A DNA stretch of 64,000 nt from Tanypteryx hageni (Eukaryota; Arthropoda; Insecta; Odonata; Petaluridae): contig CM054117.1 in assembly GCA_028673005.1 (NCBI GenBank), positions 992,001 through 1,056,000 of the forward strand. The letters run 5' to 3'. Under the pieces are notes generated by a model, which was given only the letters and a program-made list of their open reading frames with translations, was not told where the DNA came from and did no database searches. A program made the position numbers and the translations under genes. Of this stretch, positions 54,643 through 64,000 are shown piece after piece. How positions within the stretch are numbered: the stretch's first letter is position 1; each line of letters opens with the position of its first letter.

Positions 54643-54974
54643 AGAGGTATTTGCAGCTATTCAGCCTATCATGGGAAATATAATGAGGTAGTTTCCCCTT
54701 GCTTTCCTCATCGCCGTTTCACAGAGTGATTACCCATCTGTAGCTGTTCAGATCCACATGATCACCACCTACAGAGGTACTGTGCAAGCTGCTGCCCTTG
54801 CACAGGGGGATGTAAAACCCCCAAGACTGCTTCTTAGTCTGACTCTTCCCCTCAGAACTTTCCGGCTTGGATGGTCCTACCAGGAGAATTATCTCCCGCC
54901 GGCATAGCTCTTTGGTTCGTAAGAGTACACAAACCCTCCCACCTCTGGAAGGTTATGCAGTCCTTAGGGAGGGT

Positions 54975-55858
54975 GAGTTAACATAGGGAAAAGGAATTCT
55001 GTGTAGACAAATCGAAAAGGAATAAGGAGCAGAAATTTTGCACGATAATAGGATTTTGCTCACCAACAATCAAAATATCGAAAATTTCAAAATTCTTAAT
55101 TTTAAGGGGTTGTTTTTACCCCATTTTTACATTAAAGTTAATTCATATTTATCACAGAAACAATAAATCATAGTTTCGAGCTTTTACAAACATTTTGTAG
55201 CAAATTCTATATAGAAAAAATCTTATAAATTTTCAACAATGCGGCCGCTAAAAATTTGCTTTTTTTTAAACAAATTTTCAAGAACTATTTATTTCCGAAT
55301 TTACTACAGAGCTAAAATTTTTCTTCAAGGTAGAGTTTATTAAAAAAACGAAATAGAGATTATAGAAATTTTTATATATTACTTTGTGTGGCTGTTAAAA
55401 ATTCTAAAATTTAAACAAATATATAAAATGTTTAGGTACTACGGGGCAAGCTATGGAGCTGAAATTTTAAAGTTATTTAGAGCTTAGTGCAATTTCACAA
55501 ATAAATATTTGAATATCTCCATAAAGTTGTTATTGCGACTGTTAAAAATATTTAAAATTTAAACAATTAGATAAATATTTTTCACTTCTAGATGTGCTAT
55601 AACTTTAAAATTTGGGAAAAAGGTGTGGCATTAGAAATGGAAATGGAAATGGAAAAAGTATAATAGTCTTAAAATTGCAAATTTTAGGTAATGTTTTACT
55701 CCAATATTTTTCCATAAAGAAAGAACGAAAATTTGTAAGGAGGCAAAATCTTCTGAATTAAAAAAGATATTTCTAATAATGAAATATCTCTCTGAAAAAT
55801 TAATGTTTTTCAAGGTGAGTTGAAAGGCTTACAGAATCCAAGGACCTTCTACTAGTGT
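54975..55858 (-). repeat. AT-rich ~770-bp repeat, inverted, diverged unit
   Basis: Landmarks in inverted order: ATGCGGCCGCTAAAAATTTGC (about 55239), AAAAACGAAATAGAGATTATAG, GGTACTACGGGGCAAGCTA, AAATGTTTAGG, and at the end AAGGTGAGTTGAAAGGCTTAC and CTTCTACTAG. It is more diverged than the 18.9-kb units. It ends in a GT repeat that borders the next Penelope region. The first ~50 bp after the RTE 5' end are unassigned. Confidence 0.8.
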
Positions 55859-56399
55859 GTGTGTGTGTGTATATAAACAAACTCTGTTTGCCCCTGGAGT
55901 GTAGGCAATTTGCCGCGCTTGCTCCCTCCGGTAATTTGAGGCGCTGGACACCCTCGTCTAATGGAGTCCTAGACAACTTCACTTCTCCTTTTCCCCAAAG
56001 TTTGCAATTTCCTCCCGCTGCGTATGTAAGGGCTTTGGGTCTAATCTCTCCTCCCCCCTCCCCATTGATTAGAGGTGGAGTAGAGGTGTGTACTCAAGTA
56101 CGTGGACAGTGCGCTACATGCCCTCACGATAAATGCAGAAACAAATATCTGCAAAAATTAAACCAATAGTATAGACCCTGGATGGCCAAACCGGGGCTCA
56201 CGAGCCGCATGTGCCTATTTTAACTTAGTACACGGCTCTTTTAAATTTCAATTTAGAAGCTTGTCAGCTTTTTCTATACAGATCACAATGTCAACATTTT
56301 AGGAAACACCTTATTTATGTAAAATGTTATTTTTCCTGCGCTTTGAAAGAGAATATAAGCATTTTATTAACAATGACTATAATAAAAGAGTGTTAAACG
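55859..56399. other. Unassigned, with a possible hAT end
   Basis: A (GT)n patch at 55857-55870 is followed by GC-richer sequence of unknown origin to about 56165. CCCTGGATGGCCAAACCGGGGCTC at about 56175 resembles the end of hAT non-autonomous elements, but no partner end was found. Confidence 0.3.
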
Positions 56400-56564
56400 A
56401 ATGATCCGCGATGTGGAGGGTATGAACCGTCTCTGTTTAGCTATTGGTTTGCCGGTCATCCAATCCGGAGTCAGAATCCAGTGTGTTGGATAGGCTAGGC
56501 TCGCTAGTCATCTGCACCAATCAGAATAAGAACTCAGCCGAATTCGTCAAAACCCTACAAACGC

Positions 56565-57001
56565 TGTAAGTCGCCCCGAGTGATATCCTCGTCAGCTTCG
56601 ACGTGGTGTCACTTTTTACCAGGGTTCCAGTCAAGGACACTTTGACACTGCTAGAGTCCCATTTCTAAACCGACATCGTCAACTTGTTTCGCCACGCCCT
56701 ATCTTCGTCATACTTCCTCTACAAAGGACAATTATACCAACAAACCGATGGCGTAGCTATGGGTTCCCCTCTCTCCCCAGCGATAGCCAACTTCTTCATG
56801 GAAGACTTTGATGAAAAAGCCCTTACTTCAACACCACTACGTCCGAAATGCTTCTTCAGATACGTAGACAATACCTTCGTTTTTTGGCCCCACGGGTCTG
56901 CAGCACTCCAAGATTTCCTGAAACACCTAAACAGCTTACATCTTAGCATTCAGTTCACCATGGAGACTGAAAAGAACGTCTTCCGTTCTTGGACATTTTG
57001 A
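56565..57001 (+). pseudogene. Penelope RT domain fragment
   Basis: A decayed motif A (ILVSFDVVSLFTRVPVKDTL, about 56585) is followed, after a stop near 56668, by the open frame 56684-57001 with YFLYKGQLYQQTDGVAMGSP (motif B), LSPAIANFFME and FFRYVDNTFVFW. The catalytic YVDD is changed to YVDN, so the enzyme is dead. It continues with [11 protein letters not shown] and stops. Confidence 0.88.
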
Positions 57002-57328
57002 TCCGCCGCCAACCGGACGGTAGCCTAGGCCACAGCGTATATAGGAAACCCACCCACACGGACCTCTACCTCAATGGGAAAAGCCACCACCATCCCTCAC
57101 AACGCAGGTCGGTTGTGTCATCTTTGGTCCATGACTATATCCGACCGAAAAAACCTGCCAACTGAACTTCGCCACCTCCGGACCACTCTCCGATAAAACT
57201 GTCATAATGGCCGAGACTTCAACACGGCCCTGAAAAGGCCTGGCCAAAAATCCAACAGAAAGGATCGGGACACGGAAAAACCTGTAGCCACGGCTTGCCT
57301 ACCCTACACATCGACGATTTCCGGCAGA

Positions 57329-57808
57329 ATGTCACGGATTCTGTCCAAGCACGGCATCAAAACCATCCATAAGCCACCGAGAAAACTCAGGAGTTTTCTA
57401 CTCCACGTCAAAGATGACCTAGGCATGAAAACTCCTGGAGTGTATAGGATACCTTGTGAATGTGGCGAAACATACATTGGGCAAACGGTACGCACCATCG
57501 AGACCCGTATCAAAGAACATACCCGGTGCATAAGGCTGCTCTATCCGGACAAATCCGCTGTGGCCGAGCACAGCCTCACCCAGGGACACCGCATCAATTT
57601 CACAGACACCAAATTAATTTCGAGAACCCACGGTTTTTGGGATAGCATAATCAAGGAGGCTATCGAGATCCGCTTACACAACAGCACCATCAACAGAGAC
57701 ACAGGCTTCGCCCTGAGCAATGCTTGGAAGCCGGTCATCTCGTCCTTGGCCAAAGAGCGTGACGCCCATTGGCCGAACCAATCCAGCCAATCAGGTGCAG
57801 GCACCTGA
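57329..57808 (+). pseudogene. Penelope GIY-YIG endonuclease domain
   Basis: An open 159-codon frame: ILSKHGIKTIHKPPRKLRSF, then TPGVYRIPCECGETYIGQTV (GIY-YIG core with the Cys pair), ETRIKEHTRC, SAVAEHSLTQGHRINF and IIKEAIEIRLH with the conserved Glu, ending near AKERDAHWPN. The domain itself looks intact, but the RT in front is broken. It is clearly a different clade from the element at 47.6-51 kb. Confidence 0.9.
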
Positions 57809-58246
57809 CACGCCGGCAGGTATATAAACCCCCCAAAATACGTTCACGGCACGAGGATTCGAGGATTGGTGCAGATGACTAGCGAGCCTAGCCTATCCAA
57901 CTGACAACCAATAGTTAAACACGGCTCATACCCTCCACATTGCGGATCATTCTTTTTAAAACTTTTACTCATTTTTTAGTTACTAACGTGGGAGTCCGTC
58001 TGCCTGGTGCGGGAAAACCCCTTACGAGGGGGAAGTACGTAAGTCGCTGCGGGACTCCCTAGGGCTTTCCGGGACACGACCAGGTACCACCAGGGTGTTG
58101 GTAGCACGCCATGACGCGAGCGGGCCAATCCCGAGTGGCTGCCACTGCACGGTCGGCCCCACTTCTTCCGCGGGGGGTGGCTGTCCCACCTTCTCACCCG
58201 CTCGCCCTTTTTCTATTTCGACAGGTGACAGGACTAACCCCCCAGA

Positions 58247-59624
58247 ATGATCCGCTCACCGCCCCCTAATAGGAACGCAGCTCCACGGAGCGAAGAAGGC
58301 ACCTCGACCCATGCAGGGGAAAGGATACCGATCCCTTCTGCCATTAGGAACGTTTTATTTCATAGGGAAAGTAACAAGGGAGTCCAGACGAAAGGAAAGG
58401 ACGACGCGGCGCCAGCCAAAAGCGATAAGGATGGTCAGAATGAAGTAGGGCTTGACCCGGCCGGAGATTCTAATAATGATGACGCGGCCATCTTCACAAC
58501 CGTGGAGAGGGCAAAGAAAAGACGACGACGCTATGAACCGCAGACTTCTACGGCAACGACATTGGAAATCAATACCAATAATAGGTACGACCCGCTTGTA
58601 GACGTACCGGGAGATACTTCTAGACCGAGTAACAAAGAAAAGAGACCGCCGGCCATAGTTGTATACGATATATTGAATTACACTGCTTTCGTAAAGGCAA
58701 TTAGACAAAAGATCGGTAATAACGATTTTACGATTATTAAGACAAAGGACGGGTCAAGACTACAACTGACCACCAAGAACGAATACGATATCATTAAGCA
58801 ATACCTAATAGAGTCTGGCGCCCAGATGCATACCTGGGCAGGAAAGGCGAACTCAACGGTCAGGTACCTTATCAAAGGGTTGGATGAGGGGATGGACCTG
58901 GGTTTTATTAGAGACGAATTAACAGAATTAGGTATACCGTGCGTCGCAGTACGTGAACTGGCACCTACGAGGAAAGACCTATACGTAGCGACGATCGATA
59001 AGAACGAAAATTTTAAGATTACTGCTATGGCAGGAATTAAAAAAATATGCAGCCACAGAGTTTACTTAGAACCCTATAAATACCAGAGGCCGCAGATGTG
59101 CTTCCGCTGCAACAGATATGGACACGGGTCCCAGAACTGCACCGCATCTCCTCGATGCTACAAATGCGCTGGGGCCCACGAAGGGAGAGATTGCCCTAAG
59201 GACAAGCCACAGAACAAGGCTAAATGTTGCAACTGCGGAGGGGAGCACGTGTCATTCTCTCGTAGGTGTCCAGTTTACCTAAAACACGAAGAGGCGCTCA
59301 AAACTAAAGAAAAGAAAAATGACAAGACGCACAAAACCATCCAGGTCCCCCCCCCCCCCCCCCCCACCGCTATCAGTCTGGACTCTCCCAGGTAAATCAG
59401 GCAAAGGGATCGAAGAAAAAGAATTTCCGCCGCTAAAAGAGAAAGAAGCCAAGGAACAGCCCAATAGGGAAGAGAAAACTTTAAAAAACGACTCAGATAT
59501 GAAAACTCTAGTCGCGACTATGGCCCAATTTACTGCAACAATCCAGCAGCAAATGACGGCCATGATGACGCTAATACAGACACTAGTAGCTGCCATAACC
59601 GCACAAAACGGCAATGGACGCTAG
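58247..59624 (+). pseudogene. Jockey ORF1 (gag-like), split at a poly-C tract
   Basis: Frame 58247-59395 starts MIRSPPPNRNAAPRSEEG. Its central RNA-binding region (TAFVKAIRQKIGNNDFTII, YLIKGLDEGMDLGFIRDEL, YLEPYKYQRPQMCFRCNRYG) ends in CCHC knuckles: CFRCNRYGHGSQNC, CYKCAGAHEGRDC and a CNCGG variant. At a run of about 19 C (59347-59365) the frame changes. The alternative frame 59319-59624 continues plausibly with GKGIEEKEFPPLKEKEAK and a C-terminal coiled-coil-like stretch (LVATMAQFTATIQQQMTAMM), and overlaps the ORF2 start by 11 bases. The protein binds element RNA in this clade. The intact form probably spans both frames. Confidence 0.85.
59347..59365. repeat. Poly-C homopolymer in ORF1
   Basis: About 19 consecutive C residues, encoding a poly-Pro run and coinciding with the ORF1 frame change. 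Confidence 0.95.
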
Positions 59625-62334
59625 GGTTAACCAAGCGACTGCGATCATCATGGCCCACTGGAATGCAAACGGGGCCGTAAGAATCAAGACGCCGGAGCTC
59701 ATTGAGTTCCTGAGAAAACATTCAGTAAATATTATTTTAATACAGGAGACGCACCTTCAACCGAATGAGGATTGGGCTGTTCCTGGTTACGAGATATTTA
59801 GGAGGGACCGAGAAAGTAATACTCGAGGGGGTGGAGTGGCGATCCTTGCCCGTGAAGGTATTGCATGCGCAAAAATAGACGACAGAAGCTCTGGCCTGAT
59901 AGAAGCAGTGGGTGTCAGAGCTGATACAATTATGGGAACCATCACCATCATAAGTACCTATATTCCACCAGGTAAAGAACTACGCATGCAAGACCTAAAT
60001 GGGCTCCTTAGCATGGACAATGGACAATAGCGGGTGATTTTAATGCAACGCATTGGGCGTGGAACTGCAGTAAAGATAGCAGGCGTGGTAATCTTTTAAA
60101 GACATGGGCACGAGATAACCAATTTAGGGTAGTGGCTCCGAGAACAACGACGCGACCAGGACCAAGGAACACAGGAAGTGTCCTTGACTTTGCACTGGTC
60201 AAGAACTTTGATACGCGGACAGTATCAAAAACGATCCCAGAGCTAACGAGCGACCATTACCCGGTGGTTCTGAGGATCGGCACACAAGTATTATTTTATC
60301 AACAGGACAACCACCGCATGTGCTATGGACTTGCGGATTGGGCTAATTTTAGGAAAATAATTACGGAGTCACTACCAAGCGATGTGCCCACGATATCCAC
60401 CAGGGAGGGAATTGAGTAAGCGGCAGAATTGTTGGGGAACGCAATCAATGACGCAGCGGAAAAAGCTATTCCGCGAAGAGCAAGAAAAGCAAAAGAAAAC
60501 CTGGAGATCCCTGGCGAAATCAAAAATCTCATAAGGAAAAGAAACTGGGTGAGGCGGCAGTTCAATCATTACGGTACCGCCGATCAAAAAAGGGATCTCC
60601 GGGGACTAAATAGAGAAATTAGGGATCAACTAAGGCGCCTGAAGAGGTACCAATGGTCCATCAGACTGGCAGATCTTAGTATTAGTGACAATTCCATATG
60701 GAAGTATACGCGTTCCCTAATGAATTCTGCCAGGAGTGACCCCCTGGTGGAGAGCCCAAGAGGCAAACTTACCACGTCTGCTGACAAAGCAGAATACCTT
60801 GCGGCTCATTTAGAACAGGTTTTCACGCCCAATGACGCAACAGAATACACTCCAGACATAAAAATGGAGGAGATCGAGTCCATGCTAAGGGTACAGCACA
60901 TCGAGGATCAAGCCACTCCGGTGTTCTCCATCAGAGAATTGGGAGAAGTTATAGCACGCCTACCGAAGGGGAAGGCGACAGGTAAAGATAATATCCCCTA
61001 TGAACTAATAAAGCGACTGCCAATCTCTGCAGGAGAATACCTTATCTCGATTCTCAATGCAGCGGTAAGGATAGGACATTACTCTGCCGGCTGGAAGCAT
61101 GCAAACGTTATATGCATACCCAAGGTAAGAAGGAGGGTCTTAAAAGCCACTGACTTCAGACCAATATCCCTCCTTTCCTGCCTTGGGAAGGTATGCGAAA
61201 AAATGATTTACCCATATATATTGACACACGCGGAAGGGCATGGTGTGATCCCCCAAATACAGTTCGGCTTTAAGGTAGGACACTCCACAACACATCAGCT
61301 GCAGAGGGTGGTAGATTTTATTACCGACGCCTTCAACAGGAGGAATGTATCTGTTGGAGTAGCTTTTGATATAAGCAAAGCTTTCGACAAAGTATGGCAC
61401 TTAGGCCTTCTGCAAAAACTTGTTATAGCAAAATTTCCATCTTGGTAGGTGAAATTTATAAAATCTTACATCAATGACAGGCCATTCACTGTAAAATGGA
61501 ATGGTGCCGAAAGCTCGACAAGGAGGATAGCAGCTGGTGTTCCACAAGGGAGTGTCCTAGGGCCATTATTATTCTCCATCTACACGGGCGATATTCCGAC
61601 AGATGAGGGGGATTGAAATTCCACCATTGCTCTCTACGCGGACGATTGTGCGATACTGACAAGAAGCTTCCAGCCGGAAATGGCCGTCCGATATGCCCTG
61701 AGGCAAACCGAAAAACTTACAAAGTATTATAAAAAATGGAGAATCGAGATAAACCCCAAAAAAACCCAAGCAATCCTCTTCCAAAAAAGGGATGCTGATT
61801 TGCCGAGACAGCTCTCAATAGAAGGTGTTGAAATTCCCTGGGCGAAACATATTAAATACCTTGGTGTAACGATGGACGAGAAACTACGGTTTGACGAACA
61901 CGAAAAAAGGATTAACCTTGCAGCAGCAGGGAAGAGAGCCAGACTCTTCCCAATTTTTAAATCGATTGACGTGTCTAGGGAATTAAAAACACACCTATAT
62001 AAGGCAATGATCAGACCGACACTCATGTACGCCGCACCAGTATGGACGGGTTTTCTTATGCAGAAATCTTGGAAAATACTTGAGATCGCGGAGAGAAAAA
62101 TTTTAACCCGAGTAGGCAGGACATGGGGTAGTAATATAGATGTCCATGAAATGTTAGGAATACCCACGAGCCAAAGATTTGGCTAATAAATAAAAACTCG
62201 CCCTGGAAAATAAAACAGATGACGTTCTCCGCGATCTCGCAATAAACAAAGTGTCGGTCTGGGACAAGTACAAGAGAACATTGGCATCCACAGGTGAAGA
62301 GGATAGGGTCCCTCCTAAAAAGCGGCGAATATAA
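59614..62334 (+). pseudogene. Jockey ORF2 (endonuclease-RT), a few lesions
   Basis: Starts MDARVNQATAIIMAHWNANG. Endonuclease: IILIQETHLQPNEDW (Glu), GGGVAILARE, then after a frameshift near 60025 GDFNATHWAWNC and ELTSDHYPVV. RT: EVIARLPKGKATGKDNIPYE, VICIPKVRRRVLKATDFRPI, FGFKVGHSTTHQLQ, VAFDISKAFDKVWH (motif A), [15 protein letters not shown] (B), IALYADDCAIL (C, catalytic), INPKKTQAILFQK and YLGVTMDEKLRF. Lesions are stops at 60417-60419, 61446-61448, 61614-61616 and 62184-62186; the tail resumes in another frame (LALENKTDDVLRDLAINK) and ends at 62334. Catalytic residues survive, so this is a recently dead copy. Confidence 0.9.
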
Positions 62335-62400
62335 CGTTTTTATCAATAATGACCATTATGATACACGGGTGAGGTGCCTGTAATCTAAAATCCGACGTTG

Positions 62401-62604
62401 AGTAAAGCCACATTGGAAGGCAACTCAGACATAACATATACCACGGGAGGGTATGAGCCACAGGGACGGCACTCAGGTTCCCTGATGATGACGACAGAGT
62501 TAGTCGTCGAAACGTCGGCAGAGATCGTCGATACGACCCGGCTCGCCACTCGAGAAAGCTTCACCCATCAAATATACGCCGGGAAAGAACCAAATCTTTC
62601 TTCA
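62401..62604 (+). other. Unassigned segment carrying a hammerhead-like motif
   Basis: This lies between the Jockey ORF2 end and the AT-rich repeat. It may be Jockey 3' UTR or a small Penelope pseudo-LTR remnant. It is GC-richer than its 3' neighbour. Confidence 0.4.
62482..62516 (+). ncRNA. Hammerhead-like ribozyme motif
   Basis: CTGATGA (62482-62488), one extra T, a perfect 6-bp stem GACGAC/GTCGTC with a 7-nt loop, GAAA, then ACGT followed by C. This gives the core CUGAUGA/GAAA and a GUC-type cleavage triplet. Stem III is the self-complementary ACGT and would need dimer pairing. Stem I pairing is only G-C, G-C, then imperfect. The extra base before stem II departs from the canonical ribozyme. 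Confidence 0.5.
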
Positions 62605-64000
62605 CTTTAAAATATGGCAGAAATGTGTAGCATTAGTACCCCATAATGGGGAAAATATAAAATTCTTAAAATTGCAATGTTTGGGTAAAGTTTTAATCTA
62701 TTATTTTCACATTATGGAAAAACGAAAATCGCTGCGGAGGTGAAATTTTTGGAAATAAAAATTTTTCTGTAATGATGAAATATCTGTGTGAAAAATGAAC
62801 GTTTCTTGAAAAAGTGCAACAATGCGGCCGCTATAAATTCGCAATTGTTTAAACAAATTTTCAAGGTTTATGTATTTTCGAATGTGCCACGGAGTTGAAA
62901 TTTTTTTATAAGTAGAATTCCTTAAAAAACGAAATAGGGATTATACAAATTTTGATATATTAATTTGTTTGGCAGTTAAAAATTCTTAAAGTTTAAACAA
63001 ATAGATAACTGTGTAGGTACTACGGTATGAGCTAGGAAGCTGAAATTTTCAAATTATTTACGGAGTAGTAAATTTGCACAAATAAACATTTCAATTTTAC
63101 CATATATGAAATGTGGCGACCGTTAAAAATGATTTAAATTTAAACAATTAGAAAAATATTTTTTTACTTATAGAAGTGCTACAACTTTAAAATTTGGCTA
63201 AAATGTGTAGCATTCCTACCCCATAATGATCGTGTAAAATTTTTAAAATTGCAACATTTGGGGATTGTTTTAAACTATTATTTATACATGTGGGAAAAAC
63301 GAAAATCGCTGCGACGTTGAATTCTTTAGAATAAAAAGAATATTTGTAATGATAAAATGTCTGCCTGAAAAATGAATGTTTTTTTCAAGGTGAGATGAAA
63401 TGCTTGCAGTATTCAAGCGCCAACTACTATCTATTATATATCGACGACTCTTACAGAGGAGGATATAACATATAACATATAACAGGAGGATACTAATGTT
63501 TAGGCACTTCCATATGTGCTGGAGATTAGAAATTTTTTTCATAGATAGGATTTTGTGCAAAACCGACTAGAAAAACGAAAATTTTGAAAAAGTGCAGCAA
63601 TGCGGCCGCTAAAAATTCGCAATTGTTTAAGCAAATTTTCATGGTTTATGTATTTCCGAATGTGCTACGGAGTTGAAATTTTTTTTGTAAGTAGAATTCC
63701 TAAAATAACGAAATAGGGAACATACAAATTTTGATATTTTAATTTGTTTGGCAGTTAAAAATTCATAAAGTTTAAACAAATGGATAACTGTTTAGGTACT
63801 ACGGGATGAGCTAGGAGGCTGAAATTTTCAAATTATTTAGAGAATAGTAAAATTGCACAAATAAACATTTCAATTTTACCATATATGAATTGTGGAGGCC
63901 GTTAAAAATTATTAAATTTTAAACAATTAGAAAAATATTATTATACTTCTAGAAGTGCTACAACTTTAAAATTTGGCTAAAATGTGTAGCATTAGAACCT
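62605..64000 (-). repeat. AT-rich ~770-bp repeat: inverted units to the window end
   Basis: A partial inverted unit (62605-62805) abuts a further inverted unit (about 62806-63425, from AAAGTGCAACAATGCGGCCGC to CTTGCAGTATTCAAGC). TCGACGACTCTTACAGAGGAGG (63441-63462) then leads into another inverted unit that runs off the window. CAAATGTTGCAAT-type and CGGCCGC landmarks recur as at 18.9-21.3 kb. Confidence 0.88.

Larger units (their letters stand above)
51663..54974 (-). mobile_element. RTE-type non-LTR retrotransposon, copy 2 (5'-complete)
   Basis: Minus-strand element with a 5' leader (54974-54643) shared with copy 1, an endonuclease/RT coding region and a 3' tail of ATG/ATC simple repeats (51657-51669) typical of RTE. 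An APE-type endonuclease followed by RT with no separate ORF1 fits the RTE clade (BovB/CFDP2-like). Coding is broken in the RT domain. Confidence 0.9.
56400..57955 (+). mobile_element. Degenerate classic Penelope with inverted terminal segments
   Basis: 56400-56520 and 57868-57955 are inverted relatives of each other, sharing ATGATCCGC, TGTGGAGGGTATGA, GTTGGATAGGCTAGGCTCGC and TAGTCATCTGCACCAATC. Between them lie RT and GIY-YIG coding remains on the plus strand. Inverted arrangement of pseudo-LTRs is known for Penelope. Confidence 0.85.
57960..62400 (+). mobile_element. Jockey-clade non-LTR retrotransposon
   Basis: A GC-richer 5' region (57985-58246) is followed by a gag-like ORF1 and an endonuclease/RT ORF2. 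The 3' limit is uncertain: ORF2 reading ends at 62334, about 270 bp of unassigned sequence follow, and the AT-rich repeat begins at about 62605. No poly(A) tail is visible. Damage is limited to a few stops and frameshifts. Confidence 0.88.

Noticed and set aside
57868..57955. Hammerhead-like reading around CAGATGACTAGC
   Set aside because: It lacks CTGANGA and a following GAAA, so the core is not supported.

Overview
This is a eukaryotic, AT-rich and very transposon-dense window. It is probably from an arthropod: the DUF4817-type mariner copies, RTE and Jockey non-LTR elements, Penelope-like elements and piggyBac fragments fit an insect or chelicerate, but I cannot place it more precisely. 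There are no bacterial-style operons.

Host genes. Two spliced genes are supported, both on the minus strand. (1) A DUSP11/PIR1-type RNA 5'-phosphatase: four 5' exons between 34492 and 33066 join in phase into a 76-codon N-terminal part. Its catalytic exon was not found. (2) A THAP-domain gene: a first exon with the CxxxC pair at 41613-41556, a second with the CxxH pair at 35899-35659, and a last exon at 35391-35273 followed by an AATAAA. A 5.28-kb hAT element with a perfect 8-bp target duplication sits between THAP exon 1 and exon 2. Their promoters probably lie at 34500-34930 and 41620-41950.

Region by region. 0.5-9 kb: broken piggyBac transposase pieces, an RTE retrotransposon copy (3477-7082) split by a 1.2-kb inverted-repeat element whose arms carry tRNA-like Pol III boxes, and a pair of related 450-bp repeats. 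10-18.6 kb: a tRNA-like gene, a tandem duplication, three DUF4817-type mariner relatives (12.3, 14.8 and 17.8 kb), a piggyBac remnant and an RTE tail. 18.7-24.6 kb: Penelope pseudo-LTRs around a block of an AT-rich ~770-bp repeat, then two Penelope fragments on opposite strands. 24.7-32 kb: three Tigger/pogo elements, a BED-finger hAT fragment and a piggyBac 5' end with a pogo nested in it. 33-42 kb: the host genes and the hAT element. 42-45 kb: a Harbinger-type element full of palindromic 12-mers, a ZBED-type hAT fragment and a Tigger fragment. 46-51 kb: more AT-rich repeat and a complete Penelope-like element with one uninterrupted 941-codon RT/GIY-YIG frame between direct pseudo-LTRs. 51.6-55 kb: a 5'-complete RTE copy. 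55-64 kb: AT-rich repeat, a degenerate classic Penelope, a Jockey-clade element with ORF1 and ORF2, and more AT-rich repeat.

The most interesting signals are hammerhead-ribozyme-like motifs in two Penelope pseudo-LTR families and downstream of the Jockey element; the recurring link between the AT-rich repeat and Penelope ends; Pol III boxes inside the inverted repeats of a DNA element; and two RTE copies that share the same inactivating lesions. All product names come from reading the translations, not from database searches.
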